A DNA stretch of 64,000 nt, from positions 1,860,001 through 1,924,000 of the forward strand of contig NZ_LR134289.1 in assembly GCF_900636535.1 (NCBI RefSeq), in the 5' to 3' direction. Below are positions 59,612-64,000 of this stretch, piece after piece. Each line of letters starts with the position of its first letter. The stretch's first letter is position 1. The position numbers and the translations under genes were made by a program. This DNA comes from Chryseobacterium gleum (GTDB lineage: Bacteria > Bacteroidota > Bacteroidia > Flavobacteriales > Weeksellaceae). A model generated the notes under the pieces. It did not search any database. It saw only the letters and a list, made by a program, of their open reading frames with translations, and was not told the DNA's origin.

Positions 59612-61876
59612 ATGTTAAAGAAAACCGTCATTATAAGTTTACTCACCTTTATTTCTGCATCTTATATGGCTCAGACCAATAACTCAATTCCCGTTTATTT
59701 AGATGAATCCAAACCTGTAGAACAGCGTATTCAGGATGCATTATCAAGAATGACGCTGGAAGAAAAAGTGGCTATGCTTCATGCACAGTCAAAATTCAGC
59801 TCACCGGGTGTTCCAAGATTAGGAATTCCTGAATTCTGGACTACGGATGGCCCACATGGAGTTCGTCCTGAAGTGATGTGGGATGAATGGGACCAGGCCG
59901 GATGGACCAATGACTCCATTATCGCCTACCCTGCCCTGACTGCTTTATCCGCAACATGGAATAAAAAAATGGCATGGAACTACGGGAAAGCGCTGGGTGA
60001 AGAAGCACGATACAGAAAGAAAGATATTCTTCTCGGCCCCGGAGTCAATATTTACAGAACTCCGCTGAACGGAAGAAATTTCGAATATATGGGGGAAGAT
60101 CCTTATCTGACTTCAAAGATGGTGGTTCCTTATATCAAAGGGGTACAGTCTAATGGTGTGGCAACTTCTGTAAAACATTTTGCCCTGAACAACCAGGAAA
60201 TGTTCCGTCATACCAGTAATGTGAATGTGGATGACAGAGCGCTCTATGAGATTTACCTTCCTGCATTCAAAGCTGCTGTAACAGAGGGAGATTCATGGAC
60301 GATCATGGGAGCTTATGATATGTACAAAGGCCAGTATGCCAGCCAGAATCAATATCTTTTAAATGATATTTTAAAGAAAGAATGGAATTACAAGGGCGTT
60401 GTGGTATCTGACTGGGGTGCTGTAAACAATACGGAACAGGCTATTCATAATGGTCTTGACCTTGAATTCGGATCATGGACAAACGGGCTTTCTGCAGGAA
60501 CGAAAAATGCCTATGACAATTATTATCTGGCAAAGCCCTATCTTGATTTAATTAAAGCAGGAAAAGTTGGCACAAAAGAGCTTGATGATAAGGTAACGAG
60601 ATTACTACGTCTTGCCTATAAAACTACCATGAACCGTAATAAACCATTCGGAAATATTGCTTCCGAAGCGCATAAAGCGGTTGCCAAAGAAATTGGTGAA
60701 GAAGGAATCGTTTTATTAAAAAATCAGGGAAATGTTCTTCCTGTTGATCTTAATAAGGCTAAAAAGATCGCAGTTATCGGAGAAAATGCCATTAAAATAA
60801 TGACTGTTGGTGGTGGTTCCTCTTCATTAAAAGTAAAATATGAGACGCTGCCTTTGGACGGAATCAAAACCAGATTTGGAAAGCAGGCTGATGTACAGTA
60901 TGCCAGAGGGTATGTAGGTGATATCGGAGGAGAATATAATGGGGTAAAATCCGGACAGGATTTAAAAGATACCCGTTCTGAAGCAGAGTTACTGAATGAA
61001 GCTGTAGAACTGGCCAAAAAATCAGATTATGTGATTTTTGTAGGCGGCCTTAATAAGGCAGATTTCCAGGACAGTGAAGGAAATGACAGAAAAAGCTATG
61101 GGTTGCCTTACAACCAGGATCAGATCATCTCTGCTCTGGCAAAAGCCAATAAAAATCTTGCTGTAGTTTTGGTATCAGGAAATGCGGTGGCCATGCCATG
61201 GATTAAAGAAGTTCCTACTGTTGTACAGGCGTGGTATCTGGGTTCTGAGGCTGGAAATTCTATTGCAGCAATCTTAGCCGGAGATGCCAATCCGTCAGGA
61301 AAACTTCCGTTTACCTTCCCTGTAAAACTTGAAGACAATTCAGCACATCAGCTTGGAGAATATCCGGGTCAAAAGGATGAATTGGCAGCAGGAAAAGGTA
61401 AAGACCAGAAAAATCCTATCAACATCACTTACAATGAAAGCATTTTTGTAGGTTACCGCTGGCATGACACTAAAAATATAAAACCTCTGTTCAGCTTCGG
61501 GCATGGTTTGAGCTATACCACTTTTGAATTCGGGAAAGCAAAAGCAGATCAGACCACAATATCACAGGATGGTAAAATTACCTTTACTGTAACAGTTAAA
61601 AATACGGGTAAAAAAGCAGGTGCTGAAGTTGCCCAGCTTTACATCAGTGATTTAAAATCATCTGTTCCGCGTCCGGCAAAAGAACTGAAAGGCTTTGAAA
61701 AAGTATATCTGAATCCGGGAGAGCAAAAAGAAGTTACTTTCACGATTGATAAAACGGCTTTAAGTTATTTTGATCCTCAAAAACACGATTGGGTTGCTGA
61801 GCCGGGAGACTTTGAAGCACTGATTGGAAATTCTTCCGATGCGATTAAAACGAAAGTAAAATTTACCCTTAAATAA
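59612..61876 (+). CDS. GH3 beta-glucosidase, secreted
   Basis: 754 residues from the ATG at 59612, where MLKKTVIISLLTFISASYMAQ is a complete signal peptide. GH3 motifs are MTLEEKVAMLHAQSKF, GIPEFWTTDGPHGVR, VNIYRTPLNGRNFEYMGEDPYLTSKMV, VATSVKHFALNNQEMFRHTSNV, and the nucleophile Asp in KGVVVSDWGAVNNTEQAI. The (alpha/beta)6 sandwich (GEEGIVLLKNQGNVLPV) and a C-terminal fibronectin III-like domain (GAEVAQLYISDLKSSVPRPAKELKGFEKVYLNPGEQKEVTF) complete a full-length enzyme. It is transcribed alone. Confidence 0.94.
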   Translation: MLKKTVIISLLTFISASYMAQTNNSIPVYLDESKPVEQRIQDALSRMTLEEKVAMLHAQSKFSSPGVPRLGIPEFWTTDGPHGVRPEVMWDEWDQAGWTNDSIIAYPALTALSATWNKKMAWNYGKALGEEARYRKKDILLGPGVNIYRTPLNGRNFEYMGEDPYLTSKMVVPYIKGVQSNGVATSVKHFALNNQEMFRHTSNVNVDDRALYEIYLPAFKAAVTEGDSWTIMGAYDMYKGQYASQNQYLLNDILKKEWNYKGVVVSDWGAVNNTEQAIHNGLDLEFGSWTNGLSAGTKNAYDNYYLAKPYLDLIKAGKVGTKELDDKVTRLLRLAYKTTMNRNKPFGNIASEAHKAVAKEIGEEGIVLLKNQGNVLPVDLNKAKKIAVIGENAIKIMTVGGGSSSLKVKYETLPLDGIKTRFGKQADVQYARGYVGDIGGEYNGVKSGQDLKDTRSEAELLNEAVELAKKSDYVIFVGGLNKADFQDSEGNDRKSYGLPYNQDQIISALAKANKNLAVVLVSGNAVAMPWIKEVPTVVQAWYLGSEAGNSIAAILAGDANPSGKLPFTFPVKLEDNSAHQLGEYPGQKDELAAGKGKDQKNPINITYNESIFVGYRWHDTKNIKPLFSFGHGLSYTTFEFGKAKADQTTISQDGKITFTVTVKNTGKKAGAEVAQLYISDLKSSVPRPAKELKGFEKVYLNPGEQKEVTFTIDKTALSYFDPQKHDWVAEPGDFEALIGNSSDAIKTKVKFTLK

Positions 61877-61926
61877 AAAGCGTTAAGAGTATTAAACTCT
61901 GTTTGATAATTATTTGATAGAATGTA

Positions 61927-61958
61927 AACAGATTCCAGATCGGGATCTGTTTTTTTTT
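61927..61958 (+). terminator. Terminator of the GH3 gene
   Basis: AACAGATTCC / GGGATCTGTT (one wobble) around AGATC, followed by eight Ts. Confidence 0.8.
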
Positions 61959-61998
61959 ATTTTTCCAGATTTCTTGAAAGCTGCCAGATTTACGAAGG

Positions 61999-62173
61999 TT
62001 TTTAACGCAAAGTTTTAAATAAAAAAGTAATATTTTTAAGGGAGCTAAGAAAGCAACAAAGTTGCTTACGAAGGATTCTGATTGTATTTACGCTTAGAAA
62101 GAATCAATTTGATTGATTCAAAACTTTGCTGCCTTAAAATAATAAGAAACTTAATAAAACTTTGCGTTAAAAA
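61999..62173. mobile_element. Small non-coding element with 19-bp terminal inverted repeats (MITE-like)
   Basis: TTTTTAACGCAAAGTTTTA at 61999-62017 and its exact complement at 62155-62173 enclose 137 bp with no ORF of note. The inside holds the palindrome AAGCAACAAAGTTGCTT and a partial TIR copy (AAAACTTTGCTGCCTTAAAA). Clear target-site duplications were not found. A cacagat/cacagattt tract follows at 62182-62207. This element and the GH3 terminator account for most of the gap 61877-62313. Confidence 0.65.
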
Positions 62174-62313
62174 TTTTTCCCACAGATCACAGAGATTTCA
62201 CAGATTTTTTAAAACAAATAATAAAGATGAATCTTTTCACTTCCTGCTTCCAATCCAAAATAAAAAGCAGATTCCAATTGGAAACTGCCTTCATTTTATC
62301 TAACAATCTTTAA

Positions 62314-64000
62314 TTATTTTCCGCCACCATCGTTTTTCTCAACATCTGTTTTGGTATTTTCTTTTACCTTCTGGTTCCCGAAACGTTTTACAAAAGTAAG
62401 CGAAACACCGTACCAGTCCCATTTTGAATACTCTCTGAAGGTTCCGTCAGGACTATAGGTTGTGTTATCTCCATAAGGTCTTTTAAAGATATTCATCAGC
62501 TGCATGCTAAGTTCCATCTGTGTTTTCGGAAATATTTTGGTGACTGAAATATTATGGAAAACATTGGTGTTGTTTGCGTAAGAATTTCCGTTATTCTGAT
62601 TGGCAAGCTCCATCCAGGCGCTTACATTAATATTTTTATTGAACAGATTAGTATAGGAGATATTAGCAGAAGCCCCCCAATAGCTGATATAATCCTTAGC
62701 TCCCAACTTATTTTTTTCATTGAAATCTTTGTTATTGATATAGTACCATCCAAACCCGGCATTTACGTTCAGCTTATTTTTCAGGAAATTCTGATTGGTA
62801 TTGGCAAAAAGATAATATTTTTCAACCTTTCCGTCAAAGTTTCCGGGTAATGAAACCGTTCTGCCGTTTTCTGTCACATAAGTTGTCCAGTAATCCTGAT
62901 TGGTATGCATATACCTTGCGGAAATAAAATACTTTTTCAAAATTCCGAATTTCAGATAAAGCCGGTCATTAGGATTCGGATTCAGATAAAGATTTCCTCT
63001 GGAATAAGTTCCGTTAATTTCAGGCACCAGAAAGGGATTAAACTCGGAATACCACGGTCTCCAGATGCTTCGGTTATAGGTAAGGCTCAGGTCAAATTTC
63101 TCTGAAAAACTATATTTCAGCAACAGGTTAGGTAAAAAGGTACCATAAGAATCTTTTCTTTCTGTACCAGCTACATCCTGTCGTATTTTGTAATCAATAT
63201 ATTCATAACGGATTCCAATCCTGGTTTCCAGTTTTTTGAAAAATGTCTTACTGTAGTTAGCATACAAAGAGCTCAGATGATCTTCATAATGGAACCTGTC
63301 ATTTTTGGACAGATTAAAAAATTCTGATGCCGGATCATTGATACTGAAACCATAGAGCGTATTGGGAATGACATGGTTGTTGAGTTCCGTTTTACCTCCC
63401 ACTTCCATTGTTCCTCCTGTTTTACCAAAAGGCTGTGTATAATCAACTTTCAGATAATAATTACGCATCTGATTTGAACTGACCACTCCCAGCTGCTGAT
63501 CTTTTATCACACCCTGTTTATCAATTTGCTTATCAATTAAATTATCACTGTTATCACTGGAATAATTGGTTCCTAAATTAATATCTAAAATTCTGTTCTT
63601 CTCTTTGTCATAATATTTATAGAAAGCATTAGTCCCCAGATTACGGCTGAATCCCCAGTTGTTTTGACTCTGGTGGAAAGATTCCCCGGGATCTCCATCT
63701 TTTGAAGTCATCCCATCCGATTCTGCTGAAACTAAATTCCGATTTTGTGAATATTCCAGGACAAGACCGAAGTTATTCTTTTCATTGATTTCAAACTCTG
63801 AAGTGGAAGAAAGAGACGGGCTTTCATTTCGCATGAGATTTTCAAGATTGAACTGGGTAAGCTTATTTCCTTCATACCGGTTATCCCAGGTCTGGGTTTT
63901 CTGTACATAATTTCCGCTATTGTAACTTCCTATGAAGGTTTGTGTAAACTTTTTCTTATGATAGTTCAGGTTGAAATTCGTGTATTGTGAATTTTTGGTA
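62314..64000 (-). CDS. Outer-membrane beta-barrel (TonB-receptor-like) protein, C-terminal part
   Basis: The frame stays open to the right edge, so about 562 C-terminal residues are visible. They are long amphipathic strands of a TonB-dependent-type barrel: QYTNFNLNYHKKKFTQTFIGSYNSGNYV, FGLVLEYSQNRNLV, YLKVDYTQPFGKTGGTMEVGGKTELNN, TRIGIRYEYIDYKI, FDLSLTYNRSIWRPWYSEFNPFLVPEING, and a terminal strand YGVSLTFVKRFGNQKV followed by a charged tail (TDVEKNDGGGK). It fits the outer-membrane beta-barrel family (OMP_b-brl_3-like) rather than SusC. The N-terminal plug part, if any, lies outside the window. The substrate is unknown. Confidence 0.85.
   Translation of the reverse strand, partial: TKNSQYTNFNLNYHKKKFTQTFIGSYNSGNYVQKTQTWDNRYEGNKLTQFNLENLMRNESPSLSSTSEFEINEKNNFGLVLEYSQNRNLVSAESDGMTSKDGDPGESFHQSQNNWGFSRNLGTNAFYKYYDKEKNRILDINLGTNYSSDNSDNLIDKQIDKQGVIKDQQLGVVSSNQMRNYYLKVDYTQPFGKTGGTMEVGGKTELNNHVIPNTLYGFSINDPASEFFNLSKNDRFHYEDHLSSLYANYSKTFFKKLETRIGIRYEYIDYKIRQDVAGTERKDSYGTFLPNLLLKYSFSEKFDLSLTYNRSIWRPWYSEFNPFLVPEINGTYSRGNLYLNPNPNDRLYLKFGILKKYFISARYMHTNQDYWTTYVTENGRTVSLPGNFDGKVEKYYLFANTNQNFLKNKLNVNAGFGWYYINNKDFNEKNKLGAKDYISYWGASANISYTNLFNKNINVSAWMELANQNNGNSYANNTNVFHNISVTKIFPKTQMELSMQLMNIFKRPYGDNTTYSPDGTFREYSKWDWYGVSLTFVKRFGNQKVKENTKTDVEKNDGGGK

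Overview
The window looks like chromosome of a Chryseobacterium/Elizabethkingia-type flavobacterium (Bacteroidota, Weeksellaceae). The DNA is AT-rich. Promoters match the flavobacterial TTG-N17-23-TAnnTTTG form, for example before the GbsR-type regulator, queA, a GH3 gene and the first GG-leader peptide. Shine-Dalgarno sites are weak. The gene families fit too: SusC-type receptors, GH29/GH3/GH109 glycosidases, VGIGT-repeat secreted proteins and double-glycine 'bacteriocin-like' peptides. No rRNA, tRNA, CRISPR array, transposase or prophage was seen.

Layout. 0-2.1 kb: overlapping GH3 (cut by the window edge) and GH29 glycosidase genes. 2.1-6.7 kb: a GbsR/MarR-type regulator with its own operator, followed by a lipoprotein, two paralogous membrane proteins, an SRPBCC protein, a DUF2071 protein and a TIGR01777 epimerase. 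6.7-19.1 kb: the most unusual block. It holds an ECF sigma factor, a fusion of anti-sigma-like stem, SusC-type plug and VWA domain, a TSP3-repeat VWA lipoprotein, a SusC-type barrel with no recognisable plug, and an alpha-2-macroglobulin gene that carries a SusC plug but is broken by four 1-nt frameshifts. 19.2-23.2 kb: a secreted C1 protease, two tandem GG-leader peptides, and an alkene reductase divergent from an HxlR regulator. 23.3-33 kb: a fused E1 alpha/beta dehydrogenase, polyprenyl synthase, sterol desaturase-like hydroxylase, rlmN and queA. 33-38.3 kb: AIM24 and an overlapping three-gene operon of GH109 glycosidase, sugar nucleotidyltransferase and hexosamine kinase-like protein, which reads as amino-sugar (GalNAc) release and salvage. 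38.3-47.3 kb: an S9 peptidase, small membrane and hotdog proteins, an AraC regulator plus membrane protein flanked on both sides by 193-bp repeat arrays, and topB. 47.7-55.1 kb: pirin, a Crp/Fnr regulator with a degenerate receiver, a Na+/H+ antiporter and a quinone-detoxification-like set (two VOC ring-cleaving dioxygenases, an esterase and a GNAT). Pirin and the first dioxygenase share an identical 22-bp palindrome at the same distance from the -7 box. 55.3-59.2 kb: a Met/Cys-rich leader peptide and attenuator ahead of an EamA exporter and metNIQ. 59.6-64 kb: a GH3 beta-glucosidase, a small element with terminal inverted repeats, and an outer-membrane barrel gene cut by the right edge.

Intergenic space from 29 to 60 kb is seeded with a family of about 67-bp palindromic elements (eleven copies seen by eye), several next to GA/CT-rich tracts. 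The strongest leads for new biology are the dispersed plug domains of the sigma/VWA/barrel/A2M block, the twin four-cysteine GG peptides, the methionine-transport attenuator and the shared pirin/dioxygenase operator.
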